From Dimorphilus gyrociliatus (taxonomy: Eukaryota; Annelida; Polychaeta; Dinophilidae): a DNA stretch of 64,000 nucleotides. The translations under genes and the position numbers were made by a program. Location: NCBI GenBank assembly GCA_904063045.1, contig CAJFCJ010000024.1:863777-927776 (forward strand). The letters are read 5' to 3'. Below, piece by piece: positions 51,301 through 63,285 of this stretch (position 1 is its first letter; each line of letters starts with the position of its first letter). The notes below the pieces were generated by a model. That model saw only the letters and a list, made by a program, of their open reading frames with translations. It was not told where the DNA came from and did not search any database.

Positions 51301-54187
51301 CTTCCGACATCGTGCATTTTACCAGCAATTGTTCATTTCCGGTTCTACCGAGTAAGGCTTGCATAATACTCTAGATTAAGCAGCAATCTACCACAATAAA
51401 AGGTATCTGCTGTCGTTAATCCTTCTTTCCTTTTTTTTTGATCACCACCCCCTTACTTGTCAGATAATGCGACACTTAAATAGTAGGAGAACTCTAGTTT
51501 AAAACTATACATCAAGGTCATGATATATTCAAGAAAATGGAAATGTCGCCCATCTTTCTCTCATTAGACGAAATTGGCTTCAGGTTTTGTAGAAAAACAT
51601 TCAGTTTCTTTCTCAAAATATGTTTTATTTATATACAAATGATAAGAAATTTCATTTATTTTAAATAATATACTTATGCAACTTATAGACTATATACGCT
51701 CTAGAATAGACTTTATTCCTGATCATGATTAACTTAATTACGTAATATTATATGTATGTCCTCTTAAAAACAAATGCTTTATACTTATAGATTTTCACGT
51801 AATCGGAAGTTTCTCATACAAAGTTTTAATTTATTACCCAATGCCGGAAATTGACTTCAAAATGGCGTATTTCTCCCTAGCTTTTCTATTCTCAAAAGAG
51901 CGATTTTTTCTAATTTTTCACACCCATTGCGATAAATTCAGTCTAATGAACCCAAAAAAGGGGAATTGATTCCGATTTGTTTTCATTTTCCCCTACTTTA
52001 ACATACACTTATTGTAGTATAACTTTTACTATTTAAATATTCCTCTGTAAAATAAGATATTGTTATAATTATAAAGGAATTTTAATGAATATTTATAAAT
52101 AAACTCAATAGTTATACCAATTTAATGTTAAGAGAGAAGAGAAGAGTACCTATATATTTACACTCTACGAGGATATAGAATACATCTCTTTCTCTCTAAG
52201 TCCTAAATGTATTATTTAGGCCTAGAAATGGAAACAAAACGTAGACTGTATATTAAAAGCCTTCGGAATTGCATTATGCAGTATGGGACTGTAATTATGA
52301 ATGTACATCTAGTATTTTAGATTCACTGTGTTTTATCCTGCTTTTATTACTATTTGTAAGAAGGAATGATGCAAAAAAGTGGTTCTCTTCCCTTAACAAT
52401 TTTATCAATATTTTGCGTTCTTATTATATGAATAAATTTAATAAAAATCCATCTTTTAGCCTATAAAGAAAATCACTAACGATCTAATATTATTCAACAC
52501 TCTTTTTAAACGTATTCTCTTTAATCATTCAATTCTTCTAGTTTCTTTTTTTATTTCATCAATGAAATAGTATATCTCTATTATTATGGGGAAATATTGG
52601 ACAGTATATCTATCTTTTTCGTTCTATTTCTTTACAGTAACGTAAAAACAACAAAAAAGAAATACTAAATATAGACAAAAAGAAATTTGAATTCTAATAT
52701 GTTAATTTACATATGTAAATAACTTATTTGTTATTGAAGTAGTGTATAGAGGTATAAAGGAATTTATAGTAACTTTTGCTTAGTTTTTTCCTAACGGTAT
52801 GGAGGCCAGTGAGAATGTTATATAATCTATTAATTCTGTGTTATCAATCTGTAACCTTTGTCCTGAAATTTTAAATATTCATTTTTTGTATAGTTTATGA
52901 GAAGTAATTTTAGCATCTTGCGTTTACATCCGGAATTTGATTAGCCACTTTGTCATAGAGTAGCTTACTTGTAAATACTTGAGCAAATACAATATGCATA
53001 TACGTATTCTAGAAACAAGCCTTTAAGTTGTACCATTAGTAGTAGTAGTAGTAGTGCTAATATATTTAAAAGAAAAAAGACTGCAATATCTACTGCAATA
53101 AAAATAGATCGAATAAGAAAAAGTAGAATAAAAAAACTTTCCAGGTAAAAAATATATACAGAATATAAATAAATTCGTGATTTTTATGGAATGTTTGCAT
53201 AAAAATAGAATATAAATGAAAAGTAAATAATATATTAATATTGAAAAGTTAAATTTTTAAGCCTATAATTGATCTATTGTTTGTCTTTTTTATATAACAA
53301 TAAAAAGGCTGTATCTCTATTGCTTATTATAGAACCAGCATATGTGAAGCCTATTCTCTTCATTTTCTAGTACTATCTATAATATTTTATTTGACATAAT
53401 TCCTACTACAGTATCCTAATCTATTGACAGAATAGAAATAATAAAGAACATAAACCTTGTATAAGACTAGTTAAAAAAAATCTATTTCCGTTCTAAGTTT
53501 AGACCATCCTGTTTGAAAATTGACTTTTGAAATCCACTGCAATAGTGCAGAGGAGAGCATTGATTATGCAAATATTAAATATAGACGGGCGCTATGAATA
53601 GGACGTAGATGACTAGTTATATTTACTTACCGCCGAAACCGGGCCGTAAATGCTTGTTGTAACCTTTCAGCAGTGAATCGAGCAGTGCAGTTACATTCCT
53701 ATTACGAATATTTTCGTAATTGTCCTTTAAGGACTTTGTCATTTGACTGCAATAAAAAATCGAAGCTTCGATTATTAAACGGATGTTAGAATTGGAATAG
53801 AAAATTGGTCGGACGGGAAGAGTGTTTTTTTACGCAATTTTTCATCTGATTGCCCTTTGTTTGTCAATAGTCTATTTTATTGTGCTCCTTCGAGACCCCT
53901 ATTAATAAAGTTAAATGTTTTCTTTATTTAATCTTAAACGTTTCGTATTATTGTGAATTTATTCTTATATACATATATATATATATATATATTTCAAGAA
54001 TAGCAATAACTGTTTAAATTTCTCTGTTTCAGTATTAGATTATCAGACAGAACAAGATATTTAAGTAATTCAATTAAAACGAGAAGAATACGATGGCTTC
54101 TCTATCAAAATCTTTTTTTTACTTTTTCTTATTTTCTTAATTTGTTTCCTATTTTTCTCTTTTTGTTTTCCCCTTCGCCTCTCTTTT

Positions 54188-54254
<67 letters not shown>

Positions 54255-54604
54255 ATACTTTCCTCTTCTAGCCCAAGGTTTTTCCCCTGAATTTTCATAT
54301 GACAGATACTCAATATAAAGAAATATTTAGGCGTATATTCATAAGCCTCTTTCAATTTTTAAGCTAATGGAAGAAAATAAGTCTCATAAAAATCAATGAC
54401 AGAACAAATCAAAGTCTAAGAGAATTCGTTAAAAAATTTATTAATAACACTACGTAAAATTTCACGAACTAACGCCATTAAGATTAGAATGGTATGTACG
54501 ATTATTTATATTTTAATCATTATCATACTAACATTATAACACAATGATAACAAACATACGCTGGAATTTACTAATTTCCTATGTTGCAGCGTAAAAGGAA
54601 TCTG

Positions 54605-54640
<36 letters not shown>

Positions 54641-56750
54641 AAGTCTGTATGAAAGATAGAGGAACCCATTTTAAAAACCTACTGGAGTTTAGGGCAGCAA
54701 ACAACAGTGAAAGACAGAAAAGAGCAAAGAGGGTGGGAAAATTTTTCATTTTTTAATAAATTGTATGTATTTTGCTTGATCAACCGTTTTACTCTTGTCT
54801 AGTTTGTCAAGAATGATTGATCAGCGTAATAATGTATATAATCGTTCACGACACGTCTATAAAAATTAGTAGCATATTCTTTTTTTTGTTATCTAATTTC
54901 ATATAGAATTCTGTTGTAAAACTAGCTGCCAAAAGGACAGTCAGAGAAGGAAAGTTTTTTTAAGGATATTCCTAATGAAATTTGACAAAAGCGATGAAAT
55001 GTAAGATATTTGTATATATACAATCTTTCTCTCGCTCTCTCATCGACTTTCCTTATATATATATATATATCTACAGAAACTGTTTCTTTTCTCCTATGAA
55101 ATTTGAAAAGGTACATTAATGCGTGAGCTGAGGATTGGGAGGAGATGACTAGAAGAAATTGGGAGGTGGAATACTAGAGATAGGGTTATATTAGTTTGCC
55201 GTATCAAATTATAGGAATGAAAATCAGTTGAGCGAGAAAACGTTTTATCCAATGCAAGTTTCATGTTTGCATTGGATATTCTCTAGAGCTCTTTATATAT
55301 ATCTAGTGTTATGCCAAATTCCGATTTATGACTTATTACCTAAAGACAATAAACTGCTAACCACTTTTACTAATTGTTACAAATAATTGAAGTAATAAAT
55401 CCCTAATCTAAACAATATCCTATCCCACATTAATTATTAATAGTGTGCATACTGTGAATGTATTTATATATACATGTATTTATATATATACAGTATATAG
55501 TATATAGGCTAATATTTTGTCTGATCTATAGTACAAACCCGTAAGAATAAAAATTCATCTTTAATTTTTCTCTTATTTTATTCATAGTCCTAATATGTTT
55601 CATTACGGAATAGGAAACATAAATTTGATTTCTGAAAACGTCTAGTCATCCGTTTAAATTGGCGTTTCGATTCTTCAGTTATCCTTTCATCCTATCCTCT
55701 CTAGTAGAAACAATTCAAATATAAACGTTCCTCTATCTCTTTTTCATCTTTCGATATTATTTACTTTATCAATAAATAAATGAATTACTAATTGTTAAAC
55801 TTTCTTTCAAGATTACTTTTATCATGTTTAATAGGAGAACGTTGGAAAATAAAAGAGCGTATAGGAAATTACTGGTTAGTAATACGTAGTGCTTACGAAA
55901 TACAAGTACAGTGTATATATAAGTTATATATATAATTCTATAAGGCGATATGATGCGTATATACAACACATATACAGTATATATATATTTATATATATAT
56001 ATATATATATATTTGTGAAGAAATTTATAGATATCTATTTAAGCCTATCTGGAAGAATTTCACCATAAACCCTACTAAATATATATAGCGTAATCGACAG
56101 GAAGGTGGAATTGGAATGAAATTAGTAGACGGTAGGAAGCCTTTTTAACGCAACTTTCTCTTTGGCTTGCTCTTTAGGAAAAATCATAGGCCTATTAGAA
56201 AGTACGCTGAATGCCCCATAATTTAAATGAACAATTGCCACAAACTGCACCTATTAATTAAAAATTCGTTTTTATTTATTTACGTAACTAGAATTTGACC
56301 TAAATTCAAAATTACGCAGACACATTCCATTAATTTCCCCTCATCAACTTCTATAAAATAAGGAAAAGGGGAAAAAACCTGGCAAATAATTCGACGCTTT
56401 TAGACGCCTTAGAAAGAATAAAGGTTGCATTTTTCTTTCTGTGAATCTTATATTATATTAACTTTGTAGAAGAATTTCTTATGAAAGTTTCCATTTCGCT
56501 AATAGGTAATCGTTCGAAAATAATTTCAAACAAAAATTTAGGAATGGGGGAACATGTTTTACTTTGATCGTCTAGTTCCCTAATTCCCCGGCTATCGGTC
56601 TTCAATATATAAAATGAATGAATTTCTAGGTATTTCTTCCACCAGTCTACTGGGTTTTTCCACAGCTTAAAAAAAACTGAGGTAACATTTACAGGGAAAT
56701 AGGAAGGAAGTAAGAAAGATAGAATGAAAAAGAGAGTATGTGTGTGTGAG

Positions 56751-56786
<36 letters not shown>

Positions 56787-59700
56787 GGGGAGAGGGGAGG
56801 GGGAAAGGGGAACGCAAGAGAGCGAGAAAAAAGATGTAAAAGAATCTATCTAACCTAAAATTAACTGTTTCGTGCAGCGTGGGGACAAAATGTATAATTA
56901 AGTAATAATTATAGTAAAGGATAGAAATTTTTTATGTATAATTTTTATTTTAGATTCGCGTGTGTTATTATTTAATCTCTAAATTCTCTAAATTTACGAA
57001 AATCATGATAAAATGATGAATAATTACGTATTAATCAATTAACAAAATGTTAAGGCTTTCTTTTTTTTTTCTCCTTTTTTGACACTGAAAGCTTTAAATG
57101 CTTGTCATTATTACGTAGTTTCCCTAATCTATTCGTTTCCCCTATACAACTAAAGGTTTAAGCGCTCTTACTTCACTACCATTACTATTCCTCTTCTTTT
57201 TTATTGTTATTCCCACTTTTTTAACGTTTTTTTTATAGATATTAAATTAATATCTAATTAGTAAAAACCAGGATTTATTACCTATAAAAAACTAATTTAA
57301 CTATCCTACTTTCGGTATATATGTGGTTTCTTTCAATCAACTCTTATAATTTTTTTTATCTTACAAGGTCATTACATATTAGTCCAACAGGAAGACATTT
57401 TAGTAAAACATTTAACTCTTCCGCCTGCAACGCTTATCTCAGCATCAAACTATAGGCCTATAGATAAAGTAAATCCTTCGAAATTGTTAGTAACAAGAAG
57501 GAAGAAGGAGGAAAGACATAAGAGCAAAAGAGAGAGAAAAAGAAAGAGAACGGCGTTATAGAAAAGCCATACAACTTTAATAATTTTTGTAACAGTTTTA
57601 ATTCTTTATAAAATTATCTTCGTTCTATTGATAACAAAGAGAGAGAGAGAGAGAGAGGGAGGGAGAGAGACGCTATCAATTAGTATCGGAATTTCTCGCC
57701 TTCAAAGAGATATATTATAAAGCTGTTTTGGCCCACCCTCTTAGTTATTGATAAATAATATAAAGCCAGACAATCTATAAATCATTCTTTTCGACACGTA
57801 AAATCTATGTTAAAAGCTTGTCAGCTCAATAAGAATTAATAATTAATTAAAGACGGTTTTACCATTGTCTTAATAAAGTAAATAAATAAAAATCTAGGCC
57901 TTTACTAATACTAGTTATACATATAATGTGTAATTACTGATTGATCTCTATAAGAAGTGGAGAGTTAACGAATAATGCTCCCTAATTAATACACTATTTT
58001 TGGTAGAAGTTTATTGAACAAAGAGCAACTGGAAGACGCTTCTATTCTCTTTTAATCCTATTATGCTGCTTTGCCACGGTTTCTCAATTTATTTAATGTT
58101 TTTAACTACTTTTCATTTAATAGACTGCGGTTAGTTAACTTTTTTCCTTTACAAAGAAAGAAAGGAAAAATATACGTTAGAAAAAATAACGGGAAATGAG
58201 AATATAGATGAATAGATAGACACTAAGAAGAGGAGAGGAGAGGGTGAGAGAGAGAGAACGAGAGCAAGCTAGAGAAGCACTTATTTTACTATCAGTTCTT
58301 TCATATAAGTTTTCTTACATTGATATTCTGTATGTAGGCTGATGTTGTTTATCATTTTTTCCTTAAGCCTACATAATATGTATAAGGCCCTCTCGAACGC
58401 TACGTAATCCTTAATAATCCTCTATAAATAAATACTACTATATAACACTTGTCAGAGAAATGATGAATAAAATCTTTGTAGTTTTTGTTTTAGGTTGTTT
58501 CCTTTTAAGAAAAGAGAAGTTGAAAATTAAAAAAAAACCGATAAGCTGATGGCTGATTTGAACTTTACGCCCCCTACTCCGCAGGTCTATCTACAAAGTT
58601 CACAGAGTCGATTTTCTGCGTAGTGGGAAAAGACGCCGTCTCCCACAAAGTTATTATCAAGTATTTTAATAGAATCAAGTCGACACAAGAGCACACTAGC
58701 TAAGAATCAATTACAAACAAGAATTAACTGGACAGGAAAATGTCTTAGTTCAACATCTCTTAGCCTTTCTGAAATTTGTTTGCCCAAACCGACGTCTCCT
58801 AGCTTTAACTCCCTTAGCGATATTCTACAAACACCATGAAAGTGTTTCGTGAATAAGTTATCTATGAAAACTACATGTAGAGTATATATATAATAACATA
58901 CTGAATACATTTGCAGACTGAATCTTTGTATAAATCCTAAAGAAGGTTTTCACTTTTTTAATTTAGGATTTTAAACGAAGAAACCTAAAAAAATCTCTCT
59001 TTCTTGGGAATGAACGTCAAATTTGATGATTTAATCAGTCATATGTAAAAACCTGTACACTTGCCCCATCTCGGGGCACCTAGAATTTTTAACTCCCACG
59101 ATAAATTAACTAGACATTTGAGCTCAACTTTTCACCCTTTCCGTTCCCTGGTTTATCTTAAAGCTCCGGCTTTTAATCAATCATAACGTTTTACGTATAG
59201 AAAGAATAGAAAGGAAATCGTAACCTCTTCTAAATGTCTTTAACACGCTAGTGAAAGTTTAGACGATACCGACTTTGGGAGGTCTCACAAAATATTCCTT
59301 CTTTCGATTAGGGAATTCTCTGGAATAATTTTCCAGATCGAATTGTTTTTATTTTTTGCAGTATTTGCTTTTTTTTATCAATTTGCGCTTTACCATTCTA
59401 TTTATTGATATCTACTAATTGAAAGGTATTCTTGTGATCTTCTAGTTGTGTGAAAAATCATATAAAGAAAAACTCAACCATCAAAAAAAGAAGTAATTTC
59501 AATCAATACTTTCATCTATTTAGTCTTATTTCGGTCTGTTCAATCGTTTTTTTGTATGTTATTAGATTGACTATAGGACTGATCGCCGAATTTGTTGATA
59601 AACATTGAACGAAAGAAGATTCTCTAAATCCTAGTGTTATATATATATATAGGTATATTGGAAGATTCGTTATCGGAAGGAGAGAAAAGCTCTGGGAAAT

Positions 59701-59961
59701 TGCAAATTAAGTAGTAGGCTTATATACCCTGTTCTACGAGTATCAATGATGCTAATACTAATAAATATGTAAAAGGAGAAAAAATGTAAAGAAAATAGAT
59801 TCAAAAAAACAAACTTGAAACTTTTTTTTAATGTTCTATGCTAAAAAAAGTTTGTCACTTTGCAATTTTTTCTCCTTTCCTCCGTAATTATTTCTCTTTT
59901 TTTCCTTCTTCACTGTTCGTCTTCCTCTTTCTTTCTCTTACTCTCCCTTTCTCTCTCTCTT

Positions 59962-59992
<31 letters not shown>

Positions 59993-60162
59993 TTCTCTCT
60001 TACTCTCTCTTTAAGTGATACTATCTTTTCAACTCATAATTTTTTTTTAGAAATTTAGAATGGAATAAACTAAGGGTGTAGAATATTAGGAGAAAATGAA
60101 AGAACTTACGTAATAGCTAATAGGCCTACAAGGATCGTCGCGAAATATTGCAAGGTGAACAT
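42291..60162 (-). CDS. Cys-loop ligand-gated anion channel subunit (GABA-A/glycine receptor family), 7 coding exons, 432 aa
   Basis: Coding exons on the minus strand: 60162-60110, 53746-53631, 47622-47555, 47287-47224, 43567-43322, 43249-43106 and 42898-42291. They total 1299 nt and all six junction phases agree. Exon 1 encodes a signal peptide (MFTLQYFATILVGLLA). The ligand-binding domain shows LLKGYNKHLRPGFGGPP, YFRQTWKDIRL, WIPDTY (118-123) and a canonical Cys-loop, Cys162 to Cys176 with 13 residues between. M1 is about 238-261; M2 follows PARV (268-271), the signature of an anion-selective pore; M3 is about 297-322 and M4 about 408-430. The M3-M4 loop is about 85 residues. The subunit should pass chloride at synapses or neurosecretory membranes. 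Loop B has GSYGY without the usual Glu, and loop C (NMTSGLNH) lacks the aromatics that bind GABA, so its ligand is uncertain. Large introns (6.4, 6.0 and 3.7 kb) separate the 5' exons. Confidence 0.92.
43568..47223 (-). other. Channel-gene intron 4 (3.7 kb)
   Basis: Phase-1 intron between the loop D exon and the Cys-loop exon, donor GTGAGC, acceptor TTTTATAG. Contains (GA)n at 44511-44552. No nested gene supported. Confidence 0.65.
44511..44552. repeat. (GA)n microsatellite, imperfect
   Basis: GA-rich dinucleotide run with GGGA interruptions, inside channel intron 4. Confidence 0.85.
48319..48352. repeat. (TC)n microsatellite
   Basis: CT run with one TGT interruption, inside channel intron 2. 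Confidence 0.85.
50313..50333. repeat. (AT)n microsatellite
   Basis: About ten TA units inside channel intron 2. Confidence 0.8.
54192..54250. repeat. (TC)29 microsatellite
   Basis: One of the two longest uninterrupted dinucleotide runs in the window, in channel intron 1. An opposite-polarity (GA)14 lies 358 bp downstream. Confidence 0.9.
54609..54636. repeat. (GA)14 microsatellite
   Basis: Uninterrupted GA run, complementary in sense to the (TC)29 at 54192-54250. Confidence 0.9.
55991..56012. repeat. (AT)n microsatellite
   Basis: About eleven AT units; degenerate TA-rich sequence extends upstream to about 55967. Confidence 0.8.
56751..56785. repeat. (GA)n microsatellite
   Basis: GA run leading directly into the G-rich block at 56786-56810. 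Confidence 0.85.
56786..56810 (+). other. Canonical G-quadruplex motif
   Basis: Four G-tracts (5, 4, 5 and 4 Gs) separated by loops AGA, A and AAA. This meets the usual G3+N1-7 pattern. It lies on the template strand of the channel gene. Confidence 0.7.
57639..57669. repeat. (GA)n microsatellite with G-rich end
   Basis: GA run ending GGGAGGGAGAGAGA. Confidence 0.85.
59945..60014. repeat. Imperfect (TC)n tract
   Basis: About 70 bp of CT repeat with TTTC interruptions, 100 bp inside the first intron of the channel gene. Confidence 0.85.
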
Positions 60163-61628
60163 GATTGGCGCCGGTGCTATATAACTCTTCTCGCGTCTCT
60201 TTCCGAATCGCTTTCGTGCAGCGTCACCTAGCGGCGGATAAGTAACATCGAATCAAATCAAAAAACGCTGTTCGACGCCGATAGTACTATTTTTGACAGT
60301 TCACGATAAATATTATTATTTTTATAAACATTAAACAGTAATTATTATGCTAAAAATCGACGTTTATTTTGACAGGAAGATAAACATTGGTCGTATTGTC
60401 GGAAAACTTTCGATAGGGCGTTGTATAAGGCATTCAGACCATCTATACCTTTCATCGTTTCAAGAAGGTTGGCGACGAAATTCGGAAAGGTCAAATCTGT
60501 TTGAAAAAATACAACCTTTAAAAATTGTAAATATATGTGACTACTGCCGATTTATCTTCTTCAAACAGATTATGCAAATTATCCTAAAAGCTGTTCTTTC
60601 TATCTGAAGCAGAAACAAAGAAAGACTGACAGACAGACAGACAGAAAAAACGCAGCATAAAAAGGGAATTATAAAAAGAAATTCATTTTCTTCCCTTGTC
60701 CTTTCCTGATTTGCTTTATGGCTGTTTGCATCTTTCACTAACTCTTTAAGCATCCACCTTATAAGAGCACGTGCCTTTCTTCTCAACCTCTTTTTTTATC
60801 TCTACACCCTTTGATAATATAATTTAACCCTGCTTCCATATTTATTCTAAAATTAAGATTATTAATTATTCAGACCACGACAGAGAAGCTGTAAAATGAA
60901 GAAAGGGAATATAAATGAGTGAAGTATAATTTATTCGTCATATCCTTTCACATCAGACTAAACTGAGGAAAGAAACTGCTAATATCTTGAAAAGTCAAAT
61001 ATCATCTCCCTGAACAGATTTGTCTTAAAATTAAGTCATATTGCTATAAATACACCAAAAACAAATCTGATTCAAAGCATTAAAGATACTATAAGCACTA
61101 GTCATAAATAGTTAACTACTCGGAATTATTTTCGACACCGAATATAATCCAATAATTTATATTTATCTAAATAAATAAAAAATGAATAAGTTTTATTCTA
61201 CTTGATTACCAAGGACCGGAATAGAATGATCAGCAATGGACGGAGAAAAAAAGTGATACTCTATAATATTCTATCCCTCATTACGCTATAATACTTTTAT
61301 CAATTTTTTATATAGTGGCGTCATCTGGAGGGAAAATAACTTATCTATTTAATATTGTCAAAAGTGAATTTTGTTGATTAAGTTCCAGTAAAAGTTGTAG
61401 TACTTTTGTTTATTAAAAAAAAAGTATTATATTAATTAGAAAATAGAGAACTTAAACTCTAAAAGCTCAATTTTGGCAATGTTTCAAGGCCTAATCTCAA
61501 TAATATTTTGGTCCATTTATCTGCAATTTCTCGCATAGTTGCTTCCTAAGAACCTAATTAGGAATTGTTGTATAGGTTTGCACGAACTTAATCAATATTT
61601 TCAACAGATCAAAATGCCTTTCAGTAAA

Positions 61629-61646
61629 GAGAGAGAGAGAGAGAGA
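61629..61646. repeat. (GA)n microsatellite
   Basis: About nine GA units. Confidence 0.8.
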
Positions 61647-62178
61647 AAGAAGAAAGAAAAATAGAAAACATGAGATGGGATCTAATAACTATTAAAAACC
61701 TTATATTATAAAATCAAATTTCATGGAAAAATGTTATATATAGGAAAAGAAAATAGTTAAACAATCCTTAGAGCGAAAATATATAGGTAGTAGTATAGGG
61801 TGAGAAGAATATCTACACAGTAACAGTAACATAAATGACTTTAGTTATTCAATTTCAAATGTTATTTCTTATTATACTTACATCGGTTTTTAGAGAACCT
61901 TACCTTAATTGAAATGACTTTTTCAATAGTATATAAGGCATAGACTAACAAGAATAGGAAAATTGTCGAAAGCTTAAGTTACTGAACACTTGATGTGTTT
62001 TTTTTTTTCATTGTACCTTATCAAATATCTTTAATTTTTAATTTACATAATGAAAATTCGAGAAGAATAGTTTAGTCTCTTGGGAGTATCAGCTAAACAT
62101 TTAATATTTTTTTGTCTATTCCTTAATTACAATTCTCAATTACAGAATTTATAATTCATGACTTTAAAAGAGACGATA

Positions 62179-62183
<5 letters not shown>

Positions 62184-62240
<57 letters not shown>
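62184..62240. repeat. (GA)28 microsatellite
   Basis: Long uninterrupted GA run; an opposite-polarity (TC)16 lies about 370 bp downstream. Confidence 0.9.
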
Positions 62241-62245
<5 letters not shown>

Positions 62246-62607
62246 GGTAGGAGAGGGAGAGAGATGAGTAAGGGATGATAGCAGAGAATAACAATAGAGA
62301 ATTGCTTGTAGAGAGAATGGATAACTAGAATAACTAAAGGCCTATAAAAAGTCTTGTTTTAGGAAATAAAATGAAAAAATCTCCTTTTTTTTTCTTTTTA
62401 CAAATGAAATTTATACTTTCTTTGAAGGAAAACTTTTAAGTAAACGTTTAACAATTTCATCTAAGAATCCTTAAGTGAGAGAAAGATTCATTTACGTTGC
62501 TCTTTATTTTTTTATATAAGCAATTATACTTGCCGCTATCATAACTTTCAGCTTCTTCTTTTTCTATTCTACAATAAACAAAATCTTGCTCTTTTTCTTT
62601 CTGTCTG

Positions 62608-62610
<3 letters not shown>

Positions 62611-62642
<32 letters not shown>
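62611..62642. repeat. (TC)16 microsatellite
   Basis: Uninterrupted TC run, complementary to the (GA)28 at 62184-62240. Confidence 0.9.
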
Positions 62643-62644
<2 letters not shown>

Positions 62645-63134
62645 GTTTCTTTACCCCATTCCCTTGCTATACTCTTTTTCTGCCTCTCTATAACTATATT
62701 TGGTATCTTTTAAAAGCGGAAATGATTAAAAGGTTATACATTTGTTAAATAAACTTTTGCTCGCTGATGCAAACAGAGAAACATTGTCTATTGTTGTCAA
62801 AGTAAATATAAAAATGACAGTTTGTATATAAAAAAGCTACTTTATGATAGATTCTTTAATATTTTTTACGGCTAGTTTGTTTATAAATTGACGTTAAATT
62901 GAAATAACAAAGTTTATAAGGATAAATTTTCCTTAAATGCGCCCTAAGTAGTTTGTCTCTTTTTTTAGGAGGGTAAAGAGGTAAGGGAAGGAGGTATGAG
63001 GCTGTAAAAAAGGTCTAGAGGTTATATATTAAACTTAATGAAAAGTTGACACAAAGGCAATAGGATAGGAAATACTAAAACGACCAAAATACTCTTTGGA
63101 TTTAATCCTTAAACTCGTCTAAACCGGCACTTAC

Positions 63135-63285
63135 TCTCGGTTCCCAGACCGTCGTAATGACGTCGTAAAGCTCGAATTTCCATGCGAACGCACTTGGCTC
63201 TACAAGCCTCTCCATCCAGCGCCCAAATCGAATTAGACGAGTTGAAAATCGCGCAAACGCTCAATAGAATTACACCAATCCTCAT
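63135..63285 (-). CDS. First coding exon of a secreted cysteine-containing protein (anosmin-1-like candidate, partial)
   Basis: ATG at 63285-63283 opens a 50-codon exon ending in a perfect GTAAGT donor at 63134. It encodes a signal peptide (MRIGVILLSVCAIF, likely cleaved after IWA near residue 22). The mature start is ACRAKCVRMEIRALRRHYD. The Cys-x3-Cys spacing followed by an amphipathic stretch resembles the start of mature anosmin-1 (KAL1), an extracellular heparan-sulphate-binding guidance protein. The match is short and could be chance. A TATA box lies 83 bp upstream, consistent with a real promoter. The exon is less AT-rich than its surroundings. The rest of the gene is not found between here and 60163, so the next intron may be very long, or the next exon too short for me to see. 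Confidence in an exon is fair; in the name, low. Confidence 0.5.

Larger units (their letters stand above)
47623..53630 (-). other. Channel-gene intron 2 (6.0 kb)
   Basis: Donor GTAAGT after GGCG; acceptor TTTCCCAAACAG. No nested gene supported on either strand. Contains (TC)n at 48319-48352, (AT)n at 50313-50333, an exact TAGGCCTA at 52217 and a short AGT repeat near 53038-53055. Confidence 0.6.
53747..60109 (-). other. Channel-gene intron 1 (6.4 kb)
   Basis: Donor GTAAGT right after the signal-peptide exon; acceptor TTTTTTATTGCAG. It is rich in microsatellites and includes a G-quadruplex motif at 56786-56810 and TAGGCCTA words at 56187 and 57453. A less AT-rich patch at 58557-58703 is open on the plus strand. 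No nested gene can be supported. Confidence 0.6.
60163..63134. other. Region upstream of the channel gene, downstream of the anosmin-like first exon
   Basis: No exon can be supported here; I searched the minus strand for a second cysteine-rich exon and found none. It may be the first intron of the gene at 63135-63285, or intergenic. Contains four GACA units near 60627-60644, (GA)n at 61629-61646, (GA)28 at 62184-62240 and (TC)16 at 62611-62642. Confidence 0.5.

Noticed and set aside
60178-60184. TATATAG upstream of the channel start codon
   Set aside because: It lies only about 16 bases before the ATG; a TATA box there would start transcription inside the coding region.
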